DNA of 64,000 bases from Psychroserpens algicola (GCF_014526325.1 NZ_JACNMJ010000006.1:1-64000); one strand, 5' to 3'; positions 47,109 through 56,230 are shown, counted from the first letter of the stretch. A program made the numbers and translations. The notes: a model not told the origin generated them from the letters alone.

Positions 47109-47471
47109 ATGGAAAGACAAAAACATTTGCTGAGAGGTATTCCTGTTTTAGCCTCGCTAGATATTCATAAGACAGTCGAATTCTACAAGACAAAACTAGG
47201 CTTTAATCGCATTGGTTATCTCGATACTAATTATGCTATCATTGCTCGTGATCAATTTGTGGTACATTTCTGGAAATGCGATAACAAGATTCATCCTGAA
47301 AACACGAGTTGCTACGTTGATGTCGAAAATATTGATGTACTCTATGAAGAATTAAAACAATTTGATGTCATTCATCCTAATGGTTCTTTAGAAAACAAAC
47401 CTTATGGCATGCGCGAATTTTCTATTCTGGACAATGATGGCAATTTAATTAAATTTGGACAAGAACTTTAA
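47109..47471 (+). CDS. VOC superfamily / bleomycin-resistance-like protein
   Basis: 120 residues: GIPVLASLDIHKTVEFYKTK, GYLDTNYAIIARDQFVVHFW, CYVDVENIDVLYEELKQF, YGMREFSILDNDGNLIKFGQ. It has the two-module VOC fold of small bleomycin-binding or glyoxalase-like proteins. It starts at ATG 47109 and its stop is two bases from the GH53 start, so the two are probably one transcript, though no functional link is evident. Confidence 0.88.
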   Translation: MERQKHLLRGIPVLASLDIHKTVEFYKTKLGFNRIGYLDTNYAIIARDQFVVHFWKCDNKIHPENTSCYVDVENIDVLYEELKQFDVIHPNGSLENKPYGMREFSILDNDGNLIKFGQEL

Positions 47472-47473
47472 TT

Positions 47474-48619
47474 ATGAAATATCTTTACGTTCTCATTGGC
47501 TTAATACTTATTGTTAGTTGCAATTCTAGTGACCTTAAAAACAATGAAGAAGAGCAAGATGACATCACACCTCCAGATCCTATTGCTACTTTTTACAAAG
47601 GCATGGATTTATCATTTCAGTCAGAACTTGAAGCTTACAATATTAATTATAGAGATGAAACCGGTACCGTTGTAGACCTTTTAGATTTTGTAAAAGATAA
47701 TGGGACAAATCTTGTCAGGCTTAAATTATGGCATACACCACAAAATGGGCAAAATAGCTTGACTGATGTAAAAGCTTACGCTCAACGTGTAAAGTCTAAA
47801 AACATGGCTTTTTTATTAGACATACATTATAGTGATTTTTGGGCTGATCCAGGTACACAAACTCCACCTTCTGCATGGCAAAACTTAACTGATATTGAAA
47901 TTAGAACTGCTGTCTACACCTATACAAAAGATGTCATCACACAACTAAAAAACCAAAACACGTTACCGGAAATCATTCAAATTGGAAATGAAACAGACAG
48001 TGGATTTTTATGGAATTACGGTAAAGTATGGGATGCGTTTTCTGATAACTGGAGCAATTATGCAGCGCTAGTTGGAGAAGCTATAAGAGCTATAAAAGAC
48101 GTTGACACTCAAGATGAAGTACAAATCATGTTACACCACTCAAATGTCGAAAATGCAATTTATTTTTTCACTGAACTAGAGCCTTTTAGCTTAGATTTTG
48201 ATATGATTGGATTATCTTACTATCCGCAGTTTCAAACCAAAAATCTCAACCTTGTAGCTTCAAAGGTCAGTGAGCTAGCGACTACATTTGAGAAAGATAT
48301 ATTCATGGTTGAAGTCGCATATCCATTTACATTAGACTGGAATGATAATCAAAATAATTTTATAGGAAACATCAATCAAACCATACCAGAGTTTACGCCA
48401 TCTCCAGAAGGGCAAAAAGCCTATCTGGAATGGCTGATTAACATGATAAAAACAATTCCTGAAGATAGAGGAAAAGGATTTTGTTACTGGGCTCCAGACT
48501 GGATTGCTTTTTCTGGAAATGAATCGACCTCAACCAATGGCAGTGCATGGGAAAACCAGTGCTTATTTGATTTTAATAACAAAGCATTACCAGCATTTGA
48601 CGCTTTTAGAAGTAACTAA
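47474..48619 (+). CDS. GH53 arabinogalactan endo-beta-1,4-galactanase, lipoprotein
   Basis: 381 residues. Lipoprotein signal ending LIVSC (Cys16), a polar linker, then a GH53 TIM barrel: KGMDLSFQSELEAYNINYRD, DNGTNLVRLKLWHTPQNG, LLDIHYSDFWADPGTQTP. The acid/base Glu is in QIGNETDSGFLW (Glu173), and the nucleophile Glu in IFMVEVAYPFTL (Glu280). GH53 cuts beta-1,4-galactan side chains of pectin. It is a lone enzyme here, with no SusCD pair or other CAZyme nearby, which is unusual for Bacteroidota glycan loci. Confidence 0.93.
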   Translation: MKYLYVLIGLILIVSCNSSDLKNNEEEQDDITPPDPIATFYKGMDLSFQSELEAYNINYRDETGTVVDLLDFVKDNGTNLVRLKLWHTPQNGQNSLTDVKAYAQRVKSKNMAFLLDIHYSDFWADPGTQTPPSAWQNLTDIEIRTAVYTYTKDVITQLKNQNTLPEIIQIGNETDSGFLWNYGKVWDAFSDNWSNYAALVGEAIRAIKDVDTQDEVQIMLHHSNVENAIYFFTELEPFSLDFDMIGLSYYPQFQTKNLNLVASKVSELATTFEKDIFMVEVAYPFTLDWNDNQNNFIGNINQTIPEFTPSPEGQKAYLEWLINMIKTIPEDRGKGFCYWAPDWIAFSGNESTSTNGSAWENQCLFDFNNKALPAFDAFRSN

Positions 48620-48651
48620 TTAAAAATCAACAACTTAACATTAACATGCAT

Positions 48652-48706
48652 TTCGTCGACAAAAGTGCTGTTTTTCTATGATTTTTGCCGTTAATCTATT
48701 CGTCGA
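48652..48706 (+). repeat. Direct repeat TTCGTCGA, two copies 47 bp apart
   Basis: TTCGTCGA occurs at 48652-48659 and 48699-48706. GC-rich words of this kind are rare in this AT-rich sequence, so a regulator-binding site is plausible; no factor can be named. Confidence 0.35.
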
Positions 48707-48916
48707 TGTTTTTATAAATTTCAATCTTCACTTTAACTAATTTATAGGTATTAAAACCCGAAAATTAGGGTTTCAGAACGTTTTTATTGATTTTTGATAT
48801 TGCTATTAATCAAAGTCCCAAACGTTGATGACTCTTAATAATCAATCTTTATTGAGATTGACATTATTATTTAAGCACTCTAACTATCCAACCCTAAAGG
48901 AAGTAACGTGTAAAAA

Positions 48917-48924
48917 TAATTTTG
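48917..48924 (+). promoter_or_regulatory. Candidate promoter -7 element for the TPR histidine kinase
   Basis: TAATTTTG matches TAnnTTTG, with a leader of about 20 nt. No TTG at the ideal -33 distance. Confidence 0.4.
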
Positions 48925-48949
48925 CAATTATTGATACCCTAACCAAACG

Positions 48950-51004
48950 ATGAAGCAGTTAATAACATTGGCTGTTTTGTGTACGTCGTTCATTTGTTTA
49001 TCACAAACAAATGAAATCGATAGTCTTACTGTGGAATTAGCTTATCAAAAACAAGATTCTGCTAAAGTAGATACTTCCTTACGTTTGGTTAAAGCACTTT
49101 ATGATGCCAAGAGTTATAAAAAAGCACTCACTTATATTGATAATACTGAACGTTTATCAAAATACCTAAATCACGCTAAAGGTATTGCTGATGTTAATTA
49201 TTATAAAGCATTAATTTATGCTCAAAAAGATGATTATTACAATGCCATTGATGGGTATAACAGATCTAAGCGCTATTATAATCAGCTGGGAGACACTTTA
49301 GGTATTGCAAAAGTTAACAACAGCATAGGATTAATTGAGATTAAAAGAGGAAATTACAGTGTTGGACTTGAAAACTCATTGTCAGCAATTCATACATTTG
49401 AATCACGAAATCTCAATGACGAATTAAGTTTAGCCTATAATAATTTGGCTGAAGCTTATTACAACACCAATCAAATCGACAAAGCTCTAGAGTTTAATAT
49501 CAAAGCATTAAATGTAAGAAAACAGCTAAGGGATAGTATTGGTATTAAAACCTCAACCAAAAATATTGCACTCTTATATTCTGAAAGAAAAGAGCACAGA
49601 AAAGCCATTGAATATTATGAAGATGTGCTCAACCTTATCAATCCGAATACAGATCAAAAACTGAAAGGTGAAATTTTACCTCGAATTGGTGCAGAATACC
49701 TTCGATTTAAAGATTATGATAAAGCAGCTGAATATTTAGTTGAAGGATTAAAATTTAACCGACAAACAAAAAACGAAGATGGTGTTCTTAGAGCTTTAAA
49801 TGCGATTGGAGAACTAAATATGCAACAAAACAAGTTGAAATTAGCTGAAAATCAAATTAGTGAAGCATATAACATCGCAACAAAAATTAATAATAGAACT
49901 GAACTTCTTAAAAATTACAGGTTACATAAAGAAATTGACTCAATCAACGGAAGATTTCAAAATGCTTTCTTCTGGCAAGGAAAATACTTTAATCTAAAAA
50001 GTGAATTAGATAAAGAAAGTCTGCCTATAATTCCGGTAATTACCAATCCGATAAAAGTCGAACCTTTAGACAACGATACCAATTTCAATGCGATAGCTAT
50101 AAAACAAAAGGAGGCAGAAAATGAAGTAATGTTCAAAAAGCTTAAGGCCATTTCCTATGTTTTAGGATCTGCCTTTTTAATTGTTTCTACCATATTACTA
50201 TTAATTTATTTAAAGCGTAAAAACACCTTAAAGTTTAATAGAGAACTTCAAGAAAAGAATAAAGAAATAAAACTCAGAAACGAAGAATTTGCTAGGCAAA
50301 CGCAGCACCTTGAGGAAGTAAACAGTGTAAAGGATCGCTTGTTTTCAATTGTATCTCATGATTTAAAAGATTCAATTTCATCTATCAAAGGTTTTATTGA
50401 CCTTCTCAAAGAAGATGGAATTTCTCGTGAAGAATTTTATGATCTCGTACCAGAATTAAGTGAAAATGCAGATAGTGCATCTCAACTATTATTTAATCTG
50501 CTCAATTGGTCTAAATCTCAAATGCAAAACTTAGAGCCAAAACCCGAATTATTTAACATTCAGGATGTGTTTCGAAACAAGATGAGTTTAGTTGAACAAA
50601 AAGTAGAACAAAAGCGTATTGTACTTATTGATGAGTCACGAAGAGACTTTATTTATGCTGACAAAAGTATGATTGAAATTGTTATTCAGAATTTAATTAC
50701 AAATGCTGTTAAATTTACTCGTGTTGGAGATGTTATTACAGTTTCTAATAGTGATCATGACGGCAATAGCTTAATTTGTATTGAAGATACAGGCGTTGGT
50801 ATTTCTAGAGAAAATATTGATAAATTGTTCCAAAACGGCACCTTCACAACCAGAGGAACCAGTAATGAAAAAGGGACTGGATTAGGTCTTACGATATGTA
50901 AAGAATTAGTCGAGCTCAATAAAGGTAGAATTTGGGTAGAAAGCACACAAGGTGTTGGTACAAAATTCTATGTAGAACTTCCTAAAGCTAATCCAGAAAA
51001 CTAA
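48950..51004 (+). CDS. TPR-containing sensor histidine kinase (no receiver domain)
   Basis: 684 residues. Signal peptide ending CLSQT, then about six tetratricopeptide repeats (30-360; AYNNLAEAYYNTNQIDKALE), a membrane segment at about 400-421, a coiled-coil linker, and the kinase core: H-box FSIVSHDLKDSISSI with His470, N-box NLITNAVKF, G1 EDTGVGIS, and G2 KGTGLGLTICKEL. The periplasmic TPR part may sense a protein or peptide. There is no adjacent response regulator, so its partner is elsewhere. The long upstream region with repeats suggests that its own expression is regulated. Confidence 0.94.
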   Translation: MKQLITLAVLCTSFICLSQTNEIDSLTVELAYQKQDSAKVDTSLRLVKALYDAKSYKKALTYIDNTERLSKYLNHAKGIADVNYYKALIYAQKDDYYNAIDGYNRSKRYYNQLGDTLGIAKVNNSIGLIEIKRGNYSVGLENSLSAIHTFESRNLNDELSLAYNNLAEAYYNTNQIDKALEFNIKALNVRKQLRDSIGIKTSTKNIALLYSERKEHRKAIEYYEDVLNLINPNTDQKLKGEILPRIGAEYLRFKDYDKAAEYLVEGLKFNRQTKNEDGVLRALNAIGELNMQQNKLKLAENQISEAYNIATKINNRTELLKNYRLHKEIDSINGRFQNAFFWQGKYFNLKSELDKESLPIIPVITNPIKVEPLDNDTNFNAIAIKQKEAENEVMFKKLKAISYVLGSAFLIVSTILLLIYLKRKNTLKFNRELQEKNKEIKLRNEEFARQTQHLEEVNSVKDRLFSIVSHDLKDSISSIKGFIDLLKEDGISREEFYDLVPELSENADSASQLLFNLLNWSKSQMQNLEPKPELFNIQDVFRNKMSLVEQKVEQKRIVLIDESRRDFIYADKSMIEIVIQNLITNAVKFTRVGDVITVSNSDHDGNSLICIEDTGVGISRENIDKLFQNGTFTTRGTSNEKGTGLGLTICKELVELNKGRIWVESTQGVGTKFYVELPKANPEN

Positions 51005-51038
51005 AAAAATTGGTATCTTCGAAAAAAAGAAACCAATC

Positions 51039-51671
51039 ATGCTCAGACCATTTGTAATGCTAACTATAGTATTAATGTTAGTAAGTTGTAAAAACGACAA
51101 ACAAAATACTCCCAACACTACTCCGACCAATCACTTACCCGAATTATTCTCATTAATGCAAGGTTCGTTTAATTCTGAAGTACAATCTCAGGTCGATAGC
51201 ACCTATTTTAATATTGCGCTTCATATGTATCCTATTTGGGAGGATAAAGGTAATTTTTTGTATGTCGAGCAAGCACTTAACGCCAGACAAAATAAACCTT
51301 ACCGACAACGTATTTACGAAATTACGCTAGTAAATGACAGCATGTATAGTTCTGCTATTTATACTATTGAACATGATTCGTTATGGATAGGTAAATGGAA
51401 AACACCAAAAGCTTTTGATTCGCTAGCCATGGATAAAGTCACAAAAAAAGAAGGCTGTGAGGTGATATTAAAACGTATAGAACCTAATTATTTTAAAGGA
51501 AAAACTGGAGATAAAACATGTGCGAGTTCGCTCTATGGTGCTTCGTATGCCACTAGTGAAGTTGAAATTTTAGAAGACAAAATCATCTCTTGGGACAGAG
51601 GTTTTGATGATAAAGGCGAACATATTTGGGGCGCCGAAAAAGGAGGTTATATTTTTAACAAACTAGATTAA
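51039..51671 (+). CDS. CpcT/CpeT-like lipoprotein
   Basis: 210 residues. Lipoprotein signal ending VLMLVSC (Cys17), then a CpcT/CpeT barrel: LFSLMQGSFNSEVQSQ, VEQALNARQNKPYRQRIYEI, CEVILKRIEPNYFKGKTGD, SEVEILEDKIISWDRGF. In cyanobacteria this family attaches bilins to phycobiliproteins; in Bacteroidota the homologues are lipoproteins with no known chromophore. No neighbouring gene hints at pigment metabolism. Its last four bases overlap the converging CtlX-like gene. Confidence 0.85.
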   Translation: MLRPFVMLTIVLMLVSCKNDKQNTPNTTPTNHLPELFSLMQGSFNSEVQSQVDSTYFNIALHMYPIWEDKGNFLYVEQALNARQNKPYRQRIYEITLVNDSMYSSAIYTIEHDSLWIGKWKTPKAFDSLAMDKVTKKEGCEVILKRIEPNYFKGKTGDKTCASSLYGASYATSEVEILEDKIISWDRGFDDKGEHIWGAEKGGYIFNKLD

Positions 51672-52600
51672 GCCTTTGGTAAAAATACTTCAGCCATCAT
51701 ACAACGGGCACTTCCTCCACCGCAAGTTTCAATAGTTTCGAGTGAACTAGATAAGATTGGACAATGTTTTTCAATATCTGCCACTTGTTTTGGTGTCAAA
51801 CTTTCATGAGCAGCCTGACTCATGACTAAATAACGCTGACCTCCATGACCTTGGACTTGTAGCATGTTTCCAGCAAATTGATGCATTTGACTTTCTGATA
51901 TTTCTATAATGGCTTTACCATCAGCTTTGAGGTTTTTAATCACCAGTTTCCGCTCTTTTTTATCATCTATAGAATCCAAGCATATCACCGAAAATTTTTC
52001 TGCTAAGCACATCATCACATTCGTATGATAAATCGGTAATCGCTTACCATCTACTGTCTGATTAGCTGTAAAGACAATTGGCGTGTATTCAAAATCTTCA
52101 CAAAACTCTATAAATAAATCTTCATCTGCTCTTGGTGATAAAGCACAATAGGCTTTTGAGTTTATTCTGTCTAAAAGCAAACTACCAGTGCCTTCTAAAA
52201 ATAAGCCTTCGTCTTCAGCACTTGTGTAATCAATGATATTATTGATTTTAAAACCTTCAGATTCCAATCTTATAAATACTTCATCACGACGTTCTTTTCT
52301 ACGGTTTTCAGCAAACATAGGATATAAGCCTACATCTCCATTTTCATGAAAACTCACCCAGTTGTTAGGAAATATAGAATCTGGCGTATCCATTAGTTTA
52401 TCATCTTCCTCAACAATAACCTGAACACCAACAGCCCTGAGTTTGTCAACAAAAGCATCAAATTCTTTCTGAGCTTTAATATTAATTTCAGTATTTTTTA
52501 GATTCAAATCTTCCTGAAAATAATTGTTTACAGATGTTTGCTCATTCATCCTAAAACTTACTGGACGAATCATTAAAATAGTATTTGTAGTTTGTGACAT
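51668..52600 (-). CDS. ctlX: Arginine-deiminase-like hydrolase, CtlX family
   Basis: 310 residues of the guanidino-group-modifying superfamily. Seen: DTPDSIFPNNWVSFH (start of the first catalytic blade), LEGTGSLLLDRI, IYHTNVMMC with the catalytic His, and the C-terminal ETCGGGSARCMMAEVF with the nucleophilic Cys. CtlX is described as a citrulline-utilisation hydrolase; the exact substrate here is inferred. It converges on and overlaps the CpcT-like gene by 4 bp. It follows two inverted repeats that separate it from the 52729 gene. Confidence 0.85.
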   Translation of the reverse strand: MSQTTNTILMIRPVSFRMNEQTSVNNYFQEDLNLKNTEINIKAQKEFDAFVDKLRAVGVQVIVEEDDKLMDTPDSIFPNNWVSFHENGDVGLYPMFAENRRKERRDEVFIRLESEGFKINNIIDYTSAEDEGLFLEGTGSLLLDRINSKAYCALSPRADEDLFIEFCEDFEYTPIVFTANQTVDGKRLPIYHTNVMMCLAEKFSVICLDSIDDKKERKLVIKNLKADGKAIIEISESQMHQFAGNMLQVQGHGGQRYLVMSQAAHESLTPKQVADIEKHCPILSSSLETIETCGGGSARCMMAEVFLPKA

Positions 52601-52650
52601 TCTCTTAAAATAAAGTGCTGCTAAATTAATTAATAAAAGTGTAGAATTTA

Positions 52651-52685
52651 TATCTCATATTTAATATTTTGATAAATATGAGATA
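52651..52685. repeat. 13-bp perfect inverted repeat upstream of ctlX
   Basis: TATCTCATATTTA (52651-52663) and TAAATATGAGATA (52673-52685) are exact reverse complements with a 9-nt loop. AT-rich and without a T-run, so a poor terminator but a good operator-like palindrome. Confidence 0.65.
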
Positions 52686-52687
52686 AA

Positions 52688-52716
52688 TTAAATAGTATCA
52701 ATTGTTTACTATTTAA
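52688..52716. repeat. 10-bp perfect inverted repeat adjacent to the 13-bp one
   Basis: TTAAATAGTA (52688-52697) and TACTATTTAA (52707-52716) with a 9-nt loop, two bases after the previous palindrome. It lies just downstream of the 52729 gene stop on the minus strand. Confidence 0.6.
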
Positions 52717-52728
52717 ACAATAGCTTAA

Positions 52729-53115
52729 TTAAATTATTGCTCGATTTTTTCTCATTCGAACTAACCAATTCAGTGCTTCATCTCGATCTTTGAAAAGTTT
52801 AATGTTCCAGTTATTTCCTTTGTTGAGATCGATAAGGATTTTGGTCGCCATTTCTGCATTATAATTGTAAAGAACAACAGCCATGCATTGAATTTCCTCT
52901 AGGCCAGCGATTTTTATTTGTGCATCGAAGGTATAGGTATATGAATTTTCTTTATTTACTAACAATGAAAATGGAGCTTCCAAATTGGATAATAAAAAAT
53001 CATGATATGCATCGACGTCCTCAGAGTTCATGACGACACCTTCATTAATAATGACTTCTGCAATGTGAGGGTTTAAAATCTTAATTTTCCCAAAGGGCAA
53101 AATAAAAACTTTCAT
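52729..53115 (-). CDS. STAS-like small protein of unknown function
   Basis: 128 residues without signal peptide. An N-terminal strand (MKVFILPFGKIKILNPHIAEVIIN), then NSEDVDAYHDFLLSNLEAPF and a C-terminal helix ending in DEALNWLVRM. The layout resembles STAS or SpoIIAA-like single-domain proteins that bind regulators, but no phosphorylatable Ser motif is clear. It is monocistronic, divergent from the M14 peptidase gene. Confidence 0.6.
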   Translation of the reverse strand: MKVFILPFGKIKILNPHIAEVIINEGVVMNSEDVDAYHDFLLSNLEAPFSLLVNKENSYTYTFDAQIKIAGLEEIQCMAVVLYNYNAEMATKILIDLNKGNNWNIKLFKDRDEALNWLVRMRKNRAII

Positions 53116-53141
53116 TTAGCTATTAGTTTAAAGGGATAAAT

Positions 53142-53160
53142 CAAATTTAGATTAACTTTG
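53142..53160. promoter_or_regulatory. Back-to-back -7 elements for two divergent genes
   Basis: TAAATTTG on the minus strand (53142-53149) faces the 52729 gene, and TAACTTTG on the plus strand (53153-53160) faces the M14 peptidase. Both match TAnnTTTG exactly. The leaders would be about 22-27 nt and 70 nt. No -33 TTG on either side. Confidence 0.4.
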
Positions 53161-53234
53161 AATTATTATTACTTAGATAACATAAAGTAATAAACAACGA
53201 TATTAACAATTGGTAAACCAATAGAAATTCCTCT

Positions 53235-54968
53235 ATGAAAAAAATAGCACTTTTTTTACTTGTTTTAATGTCATGCTCTTCGGAAAAAGAAAAGATAGCA
53301 TACGACTTTACGACCCAGTTTGAAAAATCAAATGGTGAGCAAACCGCTACCTACGAAGAAACGATTTCGTTTTATCAAAACTTGGCTAAACACTACAAAC
53401 AAATAGCCATCGAACCTATTGGTGAGACAGACTCTGGAAGACCATTGCATATGGTTACACTCAATCCTGATGCAAACTTCAACATTTCTGAAGTCAAAAA
53501 AAACAAACGGATTATACTCATCAACAATGGTATTCATCCTGGAGAATCTGACGGTATCGATGCGACAATGCTATTGTTTCGCGATATGGTACAAGGTCAT
53601 ATAGAAATGCCTAAATCTACAGTTTTAGTCACTATTCCTATTTACAATGTAGGTGGAAGTTTGAATCGAAATTCGACAACCAGAACCAATCAAAACGGTC
53701 CAGAAGCTTACGGATTTAGAGGCAATGCACGCAACTTTGACTTGAATCGTGATTTTATAAAGTCTGACACAAAAAATGCCAGAACATTTGCCCAAATATT
53801 CCATTTGGTACAACCAGATGTTTTTATCGATAATCATGTAAGTAATGGTGCCGATTACCAATACACTTTAACACATTTATTTACACAACATAATAAACTA
53901 GGTGGTGCTCTCGGAAATTTTTTACACACTAAAATGATGCCGCAACTAGAGCAAAAACTTTCAGAAAAAAATTGGGATATTACACCTTATGTCAATGTTT
54001 TTAACAGAACTCCAGATCAAGGTTTTAGTCAGTTTATGGATTCACCTCGATATTCTACGGGCTACACTACACTCTGGAACACTTTAGGTATGATGGTCGA
54101 AACACATATGCTTAAACCTTATAAACAACGTGTTGAAGGCACATATGAACTCATGAAAAGTATGATTGAAATTACCGAAACCGAAGGCGAGCACATTTCA
54201 GAATTACGTCAACATGCAGTCACCGAATTACAAAAGAAAACAACCTACCCTTTGCAATGGACAATTGATACAACCAAAACCTCTACAATACAATTTAAAG
54301 GGTATGAAGGTCAAATGTTGGAAAGTGAACTTACTGGAGCCAAGCGCCTTAAATACGATAAAACACAAGCATTTACTAAACCTGTGACTTACAAAAATCA
54401 TATGATTTCAACGTTAGACATTTCCATTCCAAAGGCATACGTCATTCCACAAGGATGGTGGAACGTTATCGAACTTTTAAAGTTGAACAACATCAAAATG
54501 ACTCCTTTTGAAAAGGATACTACCTTAACGGTTCAATCCTATAAAATAAAATCTTACGACACCAGACAACAAGCTTATGAAGGTCATTATCCGCACTATA
54601 ATATTGAGTTAGACACCTTTAATTCACAAATAACGTTCTCTAAAGGTGATTATCTGATACCTACAGATCAAGACGGCATACGCTATTTACTAGAAACTTT
54701 AGAGCCTCAAGCAGTAGATTCATTTTTTAGCTGGAACTTTTTCGATACTATTTTACAGCAAAAAGAAGGGTTTTCACCATATGTTTGGGAAGACAAGGCA
54801 CAAGAATTGTTACGTCGCTATCCAAAATTGCAAATTGATTTTAATCTTAAAAAAACATTTGATACCGATTTTGCCAATAACTGGTATGCACAATTAGATT
54901 GGTTACATAAACAAAGTGAGCATTATGAAAAAGCCCACTTACAATATCCTGTTTATCGCATTAAATAA
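53235..54968 (+). CDS. M14 family metallopeptidase lipoprotein
   Basis: 577 residues. Lipoprotein signal ending LVLMSC (Cys14). The peptidase domain has the zinc HxxE motif INNGIHPGESDGIDATML (His and Glu), a substrate-binding region with FDLNRDFIKSDT, and the third zinc His in VFIDNHVSNGADYQYTLTH. The C-terminal third (about 350-577) is an extra region of unknown fold. It is probably anchored to the outer membrane or periplasmic face and acts on peptides; whether a carboxypeptidase or amidase is not clear. It converges on the 54970 gene with a 1-bp gap. Confidence 0.9.
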   Translation: MKKIALFLLVLMSCSSEKEKIAYDFTTQFEKSNGEQTATYEETISFYQNLAKHYKQIAIEPIGETDSGRPLHMVTLNPDANFNISEVKKNKRIILINNGIHPGESDGIDATMLLFRDMVQGHIEMPKSTVLVTIPIYNVGGSLNRNSTTRTNQNGPEAYGFRGNARNFDLNRDFIKSDTKNARTFAQIFHLVQPDVFIDNHVSNGADYQYTLTHLFTQHNKLGGALGNFLHTKMMPQLEQKLSEKNWDITPYVNVFNRTPDQGFSQFMDSPRYSTGYTTLWNTLGMMVETHMLKPYKQRVEGTYELMKSMIEITETEGEHISELRQHAVTELQKKTTYPLQWTIDTTKTSTIQFKGYEGQMLESELTGAKRLKYDKTQAFTKPVTYKNHMISTLDISIPKAYVIPQGWWNVIELLKLNNIKMTPFEKDTTLTVQSYKIKSYDTRQQAYEGHYPHYNIELDTFNSQITFSKGDYLIPTDQDGIRYLLETLEPQAVDSFFSWNFFDTILQQKEGFSPYVWEDKAQELLRRYPKLQIDFNLKKTFDTDFANNWYAQLDWLHKQSEHYEKAHLQYPVYRIK

Positions 54969-54969
54969 G

Positions 54970-55410
54970 TTATTTCATCAACTTTTTTAGATACTTTTTT
55001 ATCATATTTCCTGAAGAGGGATGATAATACACGGTATTTGTGCTTCTATCTACAAGCTGAAATGAATATTCGGTATTACCAGAAAAACTCTTCGAACTTA
55101 GTATAAAGATCATGTATTTATAAGTGTCTATAGGATAGTTATCATCTCCTAATCCTGAAGGAACTTCGGAAACATCTGCTACATGAAAAGGCTTCATATA
55201 ATTTTTATCAAATTGTTTGGTCAGCCACTTTTTGGTACCTCTAGCTTTAAAGGCTGGTACAACTAAAAGTTTACCTTCATAGCTTTTAAAATCTTTAGGA
55301 GCAATTTCTCTTACCATAGTTCCATCTGCCATAGGCAACGTGCTTTGAGCAGAAGCAAAATGAATTGAAACAAATAAGCATAACACCATTAAAATTGAAA
55401 ATTTTTTCAT
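54970..55410 (-). CDS. Small exported protein of unknown function
   Basis: 146 residues from ATG 55408-55410. A longer frame begins 21 bp upstream, but the chosen start gives MKKFSILMVLCLFVSIHFASAQ, a typical signal peptide. The mature protein is basic and has VVPAFKARGTKKWLTKQFDK, FILSSKSFSGNTEYSFQL and a Lys-rich end (IKKYLKKLMK). No family recognised. It converges on the M14 peptidase. Confidence 0.65.
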   Translation of the reverse strand: MKKFSILMVLCLFVSIHFASAQSTLPMADGTMVREIAPKDFKSYEGKLLVVPAFKARGTKKWLTKQFDKNYMKPFHVADVSEVPSGLGDDNYPIDTYKYMIFILSSKSFSGNTEYSFQLVDRSTNTVYYHPSSGNMIKKYLKKLMK

Positions 55411-55533
55411 AAGTATTGATTTACAAGTCATTAACTAAATTAACATTAATAATCGATACTCACAACTTACTTATTAATTTTATAATACGTGTAGATTATG
55501 AATATATGGTCTTAGGATACGCTCGCTATTGGG

Positions 55534-56115
55534 CTAAACCAAAATTTTAATGTTTGCATAACTATTTTCAAGTGCTTCAGCTTGCTCAGCTTTATTTAGC
55601 CAAGCAACTTTAGTAATGCCTTCTTTTTCTTGAGGATAAAGTTTTCCGTCGAAATCTGTAGTCATTTCAAACCAATACGTGACTTTGATTTTATGCTTTC
55701 CATTACGTTTAAATATATGGTAAGTTGTATCAAGCGCTTTAGTAATTTTAAGTCCGGTAACACCTGTCTCCTCTTCTACTTCGCGAATAGCCGTCTCTTC
55801 AATAGACTCCTTACCTTCGGTTTTCCCTTTAGGTAAATCCCATTTTTCATTTCGGTAAATAAAAAGGACATCACCATGTTGATTGTACACCTTTCCGCCT
55901 CCAGCAACTACGTTTGGTAGTAATTTTAAAAACTTCTTCAACAACTTTTCATCTTTATTACCAATAAGACGAACTGATTTTAAAGCTGTAGTATTAAGTT
56001 CTTTTATGACTTTGCCAATATGTGCTTTGGAGAGCAAATAGTTTTTAAACCCATGTTCTCGCTCAACCTTTGTAGTTAAAACAATTGGTTTATCATTTAC
56101 AAAAATGTGATACAT
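55534..56115 (-). CDS. NUDIX hydrolase
   Basis: 193 residues. The Nudix box GKTEGKESIEETAIREVEEETGV is complete (GX5EX7REUXEEXGU) near 101-123, preceded by VAGGGKVYNQHGDVLFIYR and WDLPKG. An N-terminal 65-residue region is not part of the core domain. Substrate unknown. It is divergent from pyrE with 127 bp between. Confidence 0.92.
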   Translation of the reverse strand: MYHIFVNDKPIVLTTKVEREHGFKNYLLSKAHIGKVIKELNTTALKSVRLIGNKDEKLLKKFLKLLPNVVAGGGKVYNQHGDVLFIYRNEKWDLPKGKTEGKESIEETAIREVEEETGVTGLKITKALDTTYHIFKRNGKHKIKVTYWFEMTTDFDGKLYPQEKEGITKVAWLNKAEQAEALENSYANIKILV

Positions 56116-56230
56116 GATTTTAAATGGTAGATTTTTTTAAAAAAGTAAAAATATCATTTTTATACAGATGTAGCCTATTTTTAAAATTAATTTTATTTTA
56201 ATTTCTGAAAATCTATTTATCAAAAAAGCG

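Larger units (their letters stand above)
48620..48949. other. 330-bp intergenic region upstream of the TPR histidine kinase
   Basis: No convincing ORF. It holds two copies of TTCGTCGA (48652-48659 and 48699-48706), an inverted repeat AAACCC/GGGTTT (48754-48759 and 48768-48773), and an exact -7 element TAATTTTG (48917-48924) 26 bp before the kinase ATG. Confidence 0.6.
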
